Shown: piece by piece, positions 35,750 through 43,808 of the stretch | How positions within the stretch are numbered: position 1 is the stretch's first letter | How the letters are laid out: every line of letters starts with the position of its first letter | NCBI RefSeq assembly: GCF_019720895.1 | Contig: NZ_JAHKSH010000004.1 | Span: 461,716 to 525,715, forward strand | From: Microbacterium salitolerans | Lineage (GTDB): Bacteria; Actinomycetota; Actinomycetes; Actinomycetales; Microbacteriaceae | DNA: 64,000 bases | Direction of reading: 5' to 3' | Position numbers and translations under genes: made by a program | The notes under the pieces: model-generated | The model's database searches: none | The model's input: only the letters and a program-made list of their open reading frames with translations | What the model was told of the DNA's origin: nothing

Positions 35750-38700
35750 AGCCTCGCCTCCTCATCTGCGGCGTCGTCGAAGACCGCCTCGGTGAGGACG
35801 CGACCGTCGACGGTGACGACCCGGACGATGGTCCGATCGCCGCGGGGGCCGACCTCGATATCGACGTCGTCCAGCGACGCCGAGATGTCCGCGGCGGACT
35901 GACCGGCGAACGTCGGCACCTCGGGGTACACGTACCCGTCGGCGCCCGGCACGAACAGCTCGGGGACTCCGCCGTCGCCGACGATGTACCCCTCGCCCCT
36001 CCGGACCGGCCCGCCCTCGGCGAGCATCGGGAACACGCCACCGTTCGCCATCGCGAGGTGGATGTGGTCGTAGTGCTGCGCACGGACGGCCGGACTCCAC
36101 CCCGCGAACGGCTGGCCGTTCTGCAGCTGCCGGGATCCGGCGGGCGTGTAGATCAGCTCGGACGCGTTCGGGAACAGGCCCGCGATGGTGTTGAACGTCT
36201 CCATCGTTGCGGGGATCAGGTCGATCGCGCGCCCCAGGGCGTGGTACGACTGACCGCCGTTGACGGTGACCGCCCCGGGACGGTAGTTCGACGTCATCAC
36301 CAGGTTGGGGTCGGCGTTGCGGGCAACGTCCCACATCGCTTCCCAGCCCATGCCAGCCGAGCCGGTACCGGGCGAGCCCTTCGCGGAGGGGGCCGGGAAC
36401 AGCCCAGCGAACTGCTCGAGGAGCATGATCGGCAGTTCGCCGAACGCCTTCTGGAAGATGTTCCCGTCGTCGCCCAGCAGCGGCCGGACGATGCCGTCGA
36501 CAATGTGCTTCTGGATCGCACCGGCCGGGTCGGACATGAAGCTCCACGCCACCGACGCGGCCGACGTGACCGTCTCCCAGATGCCCGCACCGAAGTCACC
36601 GATCGCGCCCCACACGCCGCCGTCTGCGAACGCCTCACCCTTGCGGGCGAGAGCGTTGAGACGGTCGACGCCAGCGGGGCCGCCGACGGCGCGCGTGAAC
36701 TCCGGGCGCATGATCGCCTCACCACCGGACAGTGCAAGCCGCCCAGCGGTCGGTGAGTAGAACTCATGCACGTCACGGCCCGGCGTGTAGCCGGGCATGA
36801 CGCCACCCTCGGCGAACTCCACCAGGGGCGCGGCGGGCAGCTTCAGATCGTCGAGACCCAGCGAGCCGACGACGTCGTTCCAGAACGCGCGGAGGCCGTT
36901 GTTCCAGACGGTGTCGAGGACGAAGTTGATCGGCTTCGCGGCGGCCTGCTTGATGCCGGCCCACGCCGTGCCGATCGCACTGGCGCCGATCTCGAAACCG
37001 CGCACGATCTGCTTGATGCCGTCACGGAACGGCTTGAACACGAACGTGTCGATCCACTCCCACACGACCGAGAAGCCGACCTTGACGGCCTCCCAGATCA
37101 CAGCGAGCTCGTCGCGGGCAGTGCCCGATCCGGTGACGAGATCCGAGATCCAGCTCACCGCGGTCGAGATCCAGCCGACGGCGATCTCGAGCCAGCCGGC
37201 GAGGACGCCGATCGCGCCGACGGCGAGCTGGGTGATCGGTGCCGTCAACTCCACCACGATCGGGAGGACCGCCATGAGGAGCTCGATCAGCGGAGGCAGG
37301 AGCGCTCCGACGATCGGGATCAGGCTGGTGACGATCGGCAGGAACGCCATGCCCAGATCGAGGATCGGTGCGATCAGCGGCATCACCATCATCAGCACCT
37401 GGCCGGCGATCTCGGCGAGCATGACCAGCAGCGGTGCGACGGCGACGAGCGCCGAGCCCAGGGCACCAGCGAGAGTCTGTGCGATCTCGGTGATGATGGG
37501 CATCAGCATGATCACGGCGTTCGCCAGAGTGCCGGACAGCATCTCGGCCACGGGCATCGCAGCTTCGACTATTCGTGTCAGCACGCCCGACAGGGTGCCG
37601 CCGATGATCTTGCCGAGCATGCCGAACATCTCGGCCAGCTGTGGCAGCACAGGCTCGAGCGCGGAGAAGACCAGCGACAGCGGCGAGAACGCCGACCACA
37701 GCTCGAGCACCGGACTGATGATCGGTCCGATGGTGTCGCCCAGGCGGCTGAACCACTTGGCCGCCTGCCCGAGTCCTTCGCTGATGATCGGCGACAGCTC
37801 CTGCGACTTCTCCGCCAGCCCCGCCATCGCTCCGCTGGTGAGGTCGTAAATGGCGGTACCCAGCGGCTCGAGGGCCGTGAGAGCGTTGTTCTTGATCAGC
37901 TGCCACGACTCGGCGGCGCTGGCGGTCTCGGCACTCAGCCCGAGAATCGTGTCCCCGGTGGCACCGGTGGCCGCCATGAGGTCGTCCATGCTGAGGACGC
38001 CAGCCTCGAGGGCGCCGACGAACTGCGTCGCACCACGCGTGCCGAACACCTGACCGGCAAGGTCGAGGGCGGCGGCCGTGTTGCCCTGATCGACGAATCC
38101 CTGCACTTCGGCCGTGACGCGCTTGAACGCGTCCTGTGGCTGCTCGCCGTCCTTCGCGAGCGTCACGAGTCCGCGAGACATGCCGGAGAGGATCGACTGC
38201 GAGTTGAGGCCAGCCTTGTCGAGCGAGCCGAGCAGGCTGATGCTGTCCTCGAAGCCGAACCCGACCTGCTGCAGGGCGGGCGCGTTCTGCGAGATCCCGT
38301 TCGCGAGCTCGTTCATCCCGACACCGGTGGCCTGCGACACCTGGAAGAGGGAATCCATCGCGCCGGAGACGGCATCGCCCTCGAGCTTGAAAGCGGTGAA
38401 GGCCGCCGACGTGCTCTGGATATCGACGTCCTGCTTGAGGAGCCGGCCAGCCTCGAGGTACTGCGCAGCGACGGTGTCGAGGGTGTCCCCCGACAGCCCC
38501 ATGCGCGTGTTGAGATCTGCGACGACGGGAGCGATCTTGTCGAACTCGACCGGGACGTTGCGTCCGACGTTCTTCGCGCTCTGCGTCAGGCTATCGAGGG
38601 CCTCGCCGGACGCGCCGGTGCCGACGCGGATGGTGTCCTCTACCTCGTCGAACGCCTTGCCGACCTTGTAGAGAGCCGCCGACGAGGCGGCGCCTGCGAC

Positions 38701-39003
38701 GACCAGACCTGCAGCGACGGAAGCGGCCGCGACCTTCCAGCCGCCCATCTTCGACCCGCTCTTGCCGAGCTTGTCACCGAAGCTGTCGAGGCCGACCGCG
38801 AGAGATCCCAGGCCCGTGCGAACAGGCAGGGCGCTGCCGACGATGCCATCGAGCCCGCCCGCAAACCGCGAGAGCTTCTTGACGCCGCCGGCGGCCTTCG
38901 TTCCCGTCTTGTCGAGACTGGTCCCGACCTCGCGAGCCTTCTTCGCCGCCGTGGTAGTGCCAGACGTGCGGAAGGTGAGGAGGACGACGCCGGAACCGGC
39001 CAT
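35746..39003 (-). CDS. Tape measure protein with C-terminal M15-like peptidase domain
   Basis: 1085 aa, the longest phage gene. An N-terminal segment (LLTFRTSGTTTAAKKAREVG) leads to a phage tape-measure TP901-type domain, then long hydrophobic helices (residues ~440-640) expected to cross the membrane during DNA entry. Near residues 925-1000 it has SNYRPGAVTVNGGQSYHALG, RAIDLIPA and AQHYDHIHLA, the H...D...HxH metal pattern of VanY/M15-like peptidases, so it may cut peptidoglycan on infection. It sets tail length: roughly 160 nm at 1.5 Angstrom per residue. Confidence 0.88.
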   Translation of the reverse strand: MAGSGVVLLTFRTSGTTTAAKKAREVGTSLDKTGTKAAGGVKKLSRFAGGLDGIVGSALPVRTGLGSLAVGLDSFGDKLGKSGSKMGGWKVAAASVAAGLVVAGAASSAALYKVGKAFDEVEDTIRVGTGASGEALDSLTQSAKNVGRNVPVEFDKIAPVVADLNTRMGLSGDTLDTVAAQYLEAGRLLKQDVDIQSTSAAFTAFKLEGDAVSGAMDSLFQVSQATGVGMNELANGISQNAPALQQVGFGFEDSISLLGSLDKAGLNSQSILSGMSRGLVTLAKDGEQPQDAFKRVTAEVQGFVDQGNTAAALDLAGQVFGTRGATQFVGALEAGVLSMDDLMAATGATGDTILGLSAETASAAESWQLIKNNALTALEPLGTAIYDLTSGAMAGLAEKSQELSPIISEGLGQAAKWFSRLGDTIGPIISPVLELWSAFSPLSLVFSALEPVLPQLAEMFGMLGKIIGGTLSGVLTRIVEAAMPVAEMLSGTLANAVIMLMPIITEIAQTLAGALGSALVAVAPLLVMLAEIAGQVLMMVMPLIAPILDLGMAFLPIVTSLIPIVGALLPPLIELLMAVLPIVVELTAPITQLAVGAIGVLAGWLEIAVGWISTAVSWISDLVTGSGTARDELAVIWEAVKVGFSVVWEWIDTFVFKPFRDGIKQIVRGFEIGASAIGTAWAGIKQAAAKPINFVLDTVWNNGLRAFWNDVVGSLGLDDLKLPAAPLVEFAEGGVMPGYTPGRDVHEFYSPTAGRLALSGGEAIMRPEFTRAVGGPAGVDRLNALARKGEAFADGGVWGAIGDFGAGIWETVTSAASVAWSFMSDPAGAIQKHIVDGIVRPLLGDDGNIFQKAFGELPIMLLEQFAGLFPAPSAKGSPGTGSAGMGWEAMWDVARNADPNLVMTSNYRPGAVTVNGGQSYHALGRAIDLIPATMETFNTIAGLFPNASELIYTPAGSRQLQNGQPFAGWSPAVRAQHYDHIHLAMANGGVFPMLAEGGPVRRGEGYIVGDGGVPELFVPGADGYVYPEVPTFAGQSAADISASLDDVDIEVGPRGDRTIVRVVTVDGRVLTEAVFDDAADEEARL

Positions 39004-39018
39004 GCGAGCACCTCCGTG

Positions 39019-39252
39019 TCAACGGCGCGACAGCATCTTCGGGAGATGCTTTCCAAGCCATTTCGTGATCGACTGCGCGGTCAGGGATGCGGTCCGCGAT
39101 GCGAGATAGTCGATCCGGCCCCGCTCGCGCTCCTCGTCGAGGCGCGCTTGCTCGCCGATGATGATGTTCATCAGGCGGAAGTCGTCCTCTTCGAGAGCGA
39201 GGAACGCGAGCGGATCATGGCCGTAGATGGAGGCCACCGCCGCCGCTCTCAC
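39019..39252 (-). CDS. Second tail-assembly chaperone (reached by -1 frameshifting)
   Basis: 77 aa if started at GTG 39252 (begins VRAAAVASIYGHDPLAFLAL). It has no ribosome site of its own. A GGGAAAC slippery heptamer at 39276-39270 in the upstream chaperone gene lets ribosomes shift -1, bypass its stop and read KLKGHPAV into this frame, giving a fusion like lambda gpGT. The C-terminal part binds the tape measure during tail assembly in known systems. Confidence 0.8.
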   Translation of the reverse strand: MRAAAVASIYGHDPLAFLALEEDDFRLMNIIIGEQARLDEERERGRIDYLASRTASLTAQSITKWLGKHLPKMLSRR

Positions 39253-39266
39253 GGCGGGGTGGCCTT

Positions 39267-39761
39267 TCAGTTTCCCTCGTACTCCTCGACGGCCTGCGCC
39301 TCGGCGAAGCCCGCCCAGTTCGTCAGAGCCGCCAGCTGAGAGATGATGTCGCCGTCGGTGAAGAACAGCGCCCGAACGACATCGGCCGCACGCTCGAGCT
39401 CAGGCTCGCCGAGGTATGCGGCGAGGTCCTTGTCGAACTTCGGCCAGTCCTCCTCGCCGCCGATCGGCTTGCCATCGGCGTCCTTCTGGAAGACACCGAT
39501 GCAGCAGTCGGCGAGGAGCATCGCCTCACCGAACGCGCCCTTGTCGCGAGACTTCGACGCGCGGTCGTTGATGCGGTTGATCTGCGCCTTGGTCGGTGGT
39601 GAGTAGCGGACGTAGACCGGCTCCTCGTAGCGAGGGACCTGCAGGTCGAGGTGGAGCTTCTTCTTGATCTCCGCACGCTGGGTGCGAAGTGCGGCCAGGC
39701 CGGACGTGGGCGCGGCCGGGGTCTCACCGGCGTGCGCGTCGTACTGCTCGAAGTCGCTCAT
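39267..39761 (-). CDS. Tail assembly chaperone (zero-frame product)
   Basis: 164 aa, beginning MSDFEQYDAHAGETPAAPTS. Acidic, helical protein between the tail tube and tape-measure genes, the standard place for gpG/gpE-type chaperones. Ends EEYEGN at TGA 39269-39267, right after the slippery site. Expected to be made in excess over the frameshift product. Confidence 0.82.
   Translation of the reverse strand: MSDFEQYDAHAGETPAAPTSGLAALRTQRAEIKKKLHLDLQVPRYEEPVYVRYSPPTKAQINRINDRASKSRDKGAFGEAMLLADCCIGVFQKDADGKPIGGEEDWPKFDKDLAAYLGEPELERAADVVRALFFTDGDIISQLAALTNWAGFAEAQAVEEYEGN
39270..39276 (-). other. Programmed -1 ribosomal frameshift site GGGAAAC
   Basis: On the minus strand the zero frame reads GAG GGA AAC TGA. 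The heptamer G-GGA-AAC fits X-XXY-YYZ, and tRNAs can re-pair as GGG-AAA. It is two codons before the stop and in the right gene pair for the conserved tail-chaperone frameshift. Confidence 0.85.
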
Positions 39762-40165
39762 GCGGTGGCCCAGCAGACTGCCGAGAGCGTGATCATGCGC
39801 ACGTCGTCCGAGTTGGAATCGACCTCGCCGCCCGAGACGCTCGAGACGCGTCCCATCCAGGTTCGCGCCGGGCCGTAGCGGACGCCGTCGACGTCCGTCG
39901 GCTGCTCGGTGACCTTGATGACGCCGATGCCGACCCGGTTGCGGAGACGCTTCTCGACCGCGACGTCACGCTCCGCCTGCCAGCGGCGGGTCACGGTGAT
40001 GTCGCTGATGTCCGGTCGGCCGGCATCGACCTCCTGCTTCTTCGATCCGCCCGGTCGGTACTTGTTGACCGCGGCGGTCGACTCACCGCCGGAGCGGGTG
40101 TCCCAGATGCCCAGCGAGTCGCCGTCGAGGGAGACGGAGACGATCGCCTGAGAGTTCGTTCCCAT
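39758..40165 (-). CDS. Tail tube protein
   Basis: 135 aa starting MGTNSQAIVSVSLDGDSLGI. Small beta-barrel-like protein directly after the sheath gene, the usual place and size for the tube of contractile tails. Start is 18 bases from the sheath stop; the stop overlaps the chaperone start. Confidence 0.78.
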   Translation of the reverse strand: MGTNSQAIVSVSLDGDSLGIWDTRSGGESTAAVNKYRPGGSKKQEVDAGRPDISDITVTRRWQAERDVAVEKRLRNRVGIGVIKVTEQPTDVDGVRYGPARTWMGRVSSVSGGEVDSNSDDVRMITLSAVCWATA

Positions 40166-40183
40166 GGTTCAGTCCTTTCCTGG

Positions 40184-41293
40184 TCAGCTCGCGAGCGAGG
40201 TGACGACGTTGATGACGATCTGCTCGGCCGCCGTGGAGGCCGTGATGGCGATGTCCGCGTGCACCTCGCCGTTGGCGATGGTCTCGGGGGTGTTGTTCGT
40301 GAAGTCGGCGATGACCGTGAAGGCGTCGTCGGCGGTGTCTCCGAACAGGGCGCCCTCGTTGTAGAGGCCGAGGAGGTACCCGCTGATGTCGCCGCCGACC
40401 TGCGACAGGAGGATCCCCTGCCCATCGATCGGAGCGCCCAGGTACTGGTACATGAGCGCCGAGACGCGCGCGGAGACCTCCATCGTGAGGCGGCCGATGT
40501 TGAGCTGCCGCCACACGGGTTCCGTGCCGACCGACTTCCAGCCGGTCAGCGTGACGACACCGAGGACGTCTCGAAAGACGTTCACTCCCGCGTCGTAGAG
40601 GTCGTCGACGTCGGAGTCGCCGAAGGCCGTGACGACGCCGAGAGCGCCCGACACCGAGCCTGCGCCGCGCCCCTGGTCGAAGATCGGCGCGTTGTTCGAG
40701 TTGCCCGCCGTCGCATCGCCGCGCGCGGCGAGGCCGGCGGCGATGACCGAGGCCGGCACCGTGCGGGCTGCACCGGAGCCGGGAAGAGACACCCACGGCC
40801 CGAACACGGCCGCTCGCTCCGCACCGGCGGTCGCGGCCATGGCCGCGGCCGCGGTCGCGATCGTGGAGGCATCGTCGCCCTCGCCGACGTCGAGGAACGC
40901 GACGCGCTGCGGGTTCGCATCGACGTGCGCGAGGAGCGTCGTGGTCGCGGCCGCGTCGGCGACGCCGGGGATGGCGACCTGGCCGGGGCCGTACGACGGG
41001 GTGAGGAGGTCGAGCGCGACCTTCCACTCCGCCTCCGTGACGGCGCCGGCGTCGATGGCTTCCGCTCGGATGACGATCACCTCGGGAGCGCCCTGCGTGA
41101 GTGCGTCGCCGATCCACTGTGCTGTGGCCGTGGGGACGTCCGCGTCCTCCGCCTGCGCGACGGACGTCACGCGGGTCGGGGTGAGGGGGCCGGCGGGGCC
41201 GGCGTACACGAAGAACAGCGTGCCGGTTGCCGTGGGAAGTGAGGCCACTGGGAGTGCCCCGCTGATGTTGACAGATACCTGAGGACGCACCAT
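40184..41293 (-). CDS. Contractile tail sheath protein
   Basis: 369 aa. Starts MVRPQVSVNISGALPVASLP. Middle segments resemble the sheath core (GQVAIPGVADAAATTTLLAH, ERAAVFGPWVSLPGSGAAR, VPASVIAAGLAARGD, YDAGVNVFRDVLGVVTLTGW, QLNIGRLTMEVSARVSALM), with the conserved N-V and R positions of phage sheath subunits. This gene identifies the phage as a myovirus. Confidence 0.88.
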   Translation of the reverse strand: MVRPQVSVNISGALPVASLPTATGTLFFVYAGPAGPLTPTRVTSVAQAEDADVPTATAQWIGDALTQGAPEVIVIRAEAIDAGAVTEAEWKVALDLLTPSYGPGQVAIPGVADAAATTTLLAHVDANPQRVAFLDVGEGDDASTIATAAAAMAATAGAERAAVFGPWVSLPGSGAARTVPASVIAAGLAARGDATAGNSNNAPIFDQGRGAGSVSGALGVVTAFGDSDVDDLYDAGVNVFRDVLGVVTLTGWKSVGTEPVWRQLNIGRLTMEVSARVSALMYQYLGAPIDGQGILLSQVGGDISGYLLGLYNEGALFGDTADDAFTVIADFTNNTPETIANGEVHADIAITASTAAEQIVINVVTSLAS

Positions 41294-41304
41294 GAGGGGT
41301 CTCC

Positions 41305-41838
41305 TTAGTTGGGTTGTACGTCTGGATGGACTGAGAGGAAGAGTGGGTCGTTGCGGAGGTTGGCGAGGTCGAGGGCGACCTCGACGGACGCGTCGAACAT
41401 CACCTCGGCGCCGGCGATCGTGCGGGCGTCCTCCTTGGTCGGGATGAGGCTGTATTCCTCACCGGCCCACCGCATCCGGATCTGCGTCCCTGGCAGGGCC
41501 GGCGACATGAGCGCGGCCGTGCGGAGGACCTTCGCCCACTGCTGGACCTGCGTCTGGGTGTGCTGGTGATCGATGCCGCGGGCGAAGACCCCGACCGACA
41601 CCTGCCAGTCGCCGCCGTACTCGCTATGAGATCGACGCGGCTGGGTGGAGACGCGGGGGCTGACGATCGCGACGGCGGGGAGAGCGGCTGCAGCGATCGC
41701 GCCCGCATCCGGGACGATCTGCCAGGTCTCGATCTCGCCGAGATGCTCGAGCTCGAGCTTCTCGAGCACTGTGGGCACGTTGCGCTTCAGCTGCGCCTCG
41801 AGGGCGAGGACGATGTCATCGCCTCCGATGACGGTCAT
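41305..41838 (-). CDS. Tail terminator-like protein
   Basis: 177 aa beginning MTVIGGDDIVLALEAQLKRN. Position between a tail-completion protein and the sheath, plus an alpha/beta pattern with ending TFD-like ASVEVALDLANL, suggests the cap that closes the tail and meets the head. No motif is decisive. Confidence 0.6.
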   Translation of the reverse strand: MTVIGGDDIVLALEAQLKRNVPTVLEKLELEHLGEIETWQIVPDAGAIAAAALPAVAIVSPRVSTQPRRSHSEYGGDWQVSVGVFARGIDHQHTQTQVQQWAKVLRTAALMSPALPGTQIRMRWAGEEYSLIPTKEDARTIAGAEVMFDASVEVALDLANLRNDPLFLSVHPDVQPN

Positions 41839-42341
41839 GAGCGATAGTCCCTGGGCGTCACCATGCCGAGCAACTCACTGGTGAGCACCGCCAGGCGCTT
41901 CTCGGGTGGTCGCGGCGCAGGGTCGCGGCGTGGCATGGACCCGCCGAGGCCGACTGTGCCGCTGCGGGAGCCGCCCGCGACCTTGGAGCTGCGGGCGAAA
42001 CGGCCGCTCTTCAGGAAGTCGGCATGCTCGGGTGCACGCACCTGCACGGAAGCTTTCATCTGCCGCGGCGCGCCGGTGAGTTCTCGGAGCAGCTCCCCCG
42101 TGCGCACGAGCGGTCGGCCGGCCGTGGATGCTGCGAGTGGCTTCCACCGTTTGCCGCTGACAGCGCCCTGGGATGAGAACACCTCCTGCTGCCACTTCTG
42201 AGCGAAGCCGCTGATCTGGGAGAGGAGCCGAGGACGGTCGTCGAGTCGCTTCGCCGCGTCGGCGAGCAGCTTCTCGCCGAGCGTCGTGTTGAGCTCGGCG
42301 GTCATCTTCGACTTCGGGCCCGCTACTTTCTTCACGGCCAT
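41835..42341 (-). CDS. Virion morphogenesis / tail completion protein
   Basis: 168 aa. TTLGEKLLADAAKRLDDRPR, QEVFSSQGAVSGKRWKPL and RPLVRTGELLRELTG fit the phage virion morphogenesis (Mu gpG / HK97 gp10) family, where the SGxxW and RPLV.TG.L stretches are conserved. Basic N-terminus. Overlaps the tail terminator start. Confidence 0.72.
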   Translation of the reverse strand: MAVKKVAGPKSKMTAELNTTLGEKLLADAAKRLDDRPRLLSQISGFAQKWQQEVFSSQGAVSGKRWKPLAASTAGRPLVRTGELLRELTGAPRQMKASVQVRAPEHADFLKSGRFARSSKVAGGSRSGTVGLGGSMPRRDPAPRPPEKRLAVLTSELLGMVTPRDYRS

Positions 42342-42350
42342 GTCGGCTCC

Positions 42351-42758
42351 CTACTGTGTGTTCCGCCCGCGCCTGCGATGCCAGGCGAGGATGAGGCGTC
42401 GATGCTCCGCGGGATACGGCCGTGCTGCTGCACGTTCGAGGAGCACCGGGAGCGGCGCGGTGATCTCGATCACGTCTGCTTTCAGCGATCGCGCCAGGGC
42501 GATCACCTCGCGGCGAGGCTTCGCTCGGATGACCCACACGACGCCATCACCCGCAGTCGCCGCAGCGAGGCGCCGCCGCCACTCGTCCATAACAATCGGG
42601 AGGAGCGACTTGTCGACGTGATGCTGACGAGGCGGGAAGCCGAGATCCGTGACGATGCCGTCCCAGTCGAGGACGGTGTCGTCAGGCGCGGAATGCTCTG
42701 TCACGTACGTCGACTTCCCCGCGCAGGGCGGTCCGCACACCACGTGCACGGTCGCCAT
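42351..42758 (-). CDS. Small P-loop kinase-like protein
   Basis: 135 aa. Walker A GPPCAGKST at the N-terminus, LDWDGIVTDLG resembling the D-x-D region of polynucleotide and nucleoside kinases, and a lid-like RPYPAEHRRL. An ATP-binding kinase-type fold is unusual inside the head-tail connector block; it looks like a moron or a nucleotide-metabolism enzyme. Substrate unknown. Confidence 0.7.
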   Translation of the reverse strand: MATVHVVCGPPCAGKSTYVTEHSAPDDTVLDWDGIVTDLGFPPRQHHVDKSLLPIVMDEWRRRLAAATAGDGVVWVIRAKPRREVIALARSLKADVIEITAPLPVLLERAAARPYPAEHRRLILAWHRRRGRNTQ

Positions 42759-43183
42759 CAGCGGCCGCCGAACGGGTCCGGGTACGGGCGCGCGGCCGGG
42801 AAGCGAGCGCGGCTCACATTGCCCTTGCCGCTGCCGTCCTTCGGCAGCGTGCGGAGAGTGTTGAGCAGGTCATCGAACTTGCGCTTGAGGAAGTACCCGC
42901 GCCCCTGTGAACCCGCACCCTGCTGCTCAGGGAACTCCGCGTACTCGATGTTCGACGCGACGCCGTAGGCGATGCATTGGAGGGTGAGCTCGCGCGTCGC
43001 TCCCTGCGGGTCTGCGCCAGTCACGGGGATCACTTCGGCGGCAATCTGCTGCACGGTCGCCTCGAAGATGGTCTGAGGCGGGTCGCCGTAGGTGCGTTCG
43101 AAGAGCATGTCCGGCGAGCGCTCTTTGAGCAGCACGCCGACCATCGACTCGGTGACTTCCGAAGCGATCCCCGTCAGTGGCAT
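42758..43183 (-). CDS. Head-tail connector (adaptor) protein
   Basis: 141 aa. Helical, starts MPLTGIASEVTESMVGVLLK, contains ECTLQ-like TRELTLQCIAYGVASNIEYA and ends with a Pro/Arg-rich tail. Place after the capsid accessory genes and before tail completion fits the gp15/HK97 gp6 connector. Confidence 0.6.
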   Translation of the reverse strand: MPLTGIASEVTESMVGVLLKERSPDMLFERTYGDPPQTIFEATVQQIAAEVIPVTGADPQGATRELTLQCIAYGVASNIEYAEFPEQQGAGSQGRGYFLKRKFDDLLNTLRTLPKDGSGKGNVSRARFPAARPYPDPFGGR

Positions 43184-43449
43184 CAGTCCTGCTCCTCCGT
43201 GGAGGGCGACTCCTGATCGATCGTCGCCTTCTTCCGCGTGCGCTTCACCGTCGTCGTCTCCGGTGCGGTCTCCGTGACCGGCTCCGGGACGGGATCCGGT
43301 TCGGCGACGCGGATGACGTCGAAGCGGAGCAGTCGTGCGATCTCCGCATCCTCGACGCCGCTCGGGAGACGCGTGGACGGCTCGACCGTCTGGCACAGGC
43401 CGTCCACGCGGACGACGGTGCGGACGTTCGTGATGTACGTCTGCTTCAT
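43183..43449 (-). CDS. Capsid-adjacent small protein
   Basis: 88 aa: VRTVVRVDGLCQTVEPSTRL, then PSGVEDAEIARLLRFDVIRV and a Glu/Pro/Thr-rich Lys tail. The (L/V)P(S/A)GV(E/D)D(A/D)EI(A/L)RLL stretch is shared with the next gene, so the two are probably diverged duplicates. Function unknown. Confidence 0.55.
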   Translation of the reverse strand: MKQTYITNVRTVVRVDGLCQTVEPSTRLPSGVEDAEIARLLRFDVIRVAEPDPVPEPVTETAPETTTVKRTRKKATIDQESPSTEEQD

Positions 43450-43460
43450 CGTCTGGCTCC

Positions 43461-43808
43461 CTACTTGGTATCGCCGCTGGCCGGCTTCGACTTGTCGCCG
43501 GTCGACGTCGTGTCGTCGGACGGCTTCGAGTCGTCGCCGCCGGAGGCGGGCGTGCTCGAGCTCTGCGAGGCGTCGCCGCCGGATGCAGGCGGGCTCGAGC
43601 TCTTCGAGCTGTTGCTCGAGGTGGACGTGGCTGCCTTCTTGGCCTGGGTGATGAAGCCCTGGTCGAGCAGGCGCAGGATCTCGTCGTCGTCGACGCCGGC
43701 CGGGACCGGCTGCCCCTTGTAGACGTACGAGATCTTCCCGTCCTTGCGGCGGACGAGAGTGAGGGCTTCCTTGCCGACGAACTCGCCGGTGGGCTTGCGG
43801 CGCGCCAT
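43461..43808 (-). CDS. Low-complexity capsid-adjacent protein
   Basis: 115 aa. An N-terminal globular part (GKEALTLVRRKDGKISYVYK, VPAGVDDDEILRLLDQGFI) is followed by a Ser/Pro/Gly/Asp-rich tail with near-repeats SSSPPASGGDASQ and SSSTPASGGDDS. Could decorate the head. Start overlaps the major capsid stop by one base. Confidence 0.55.
   Translation of the reverse strand: MARRKPTGEFVGKEALTLVRRKDGKISYVYKGQPVPAGVDDDEILRLLDQGFITQAKKAATSTSSNSSKSSSPPASGGDASQSSSTPASGGDDSKPSDDTTSTGDKSKPASGDTK

Noticed and set aside
36766-39339. An 857-aa plus-strand protein opposite the tape measure gene
   Set aside because: Arg/Glu/Asp/His-rich shadow composition, no motifs, and it lies against a clear tape measure gene.
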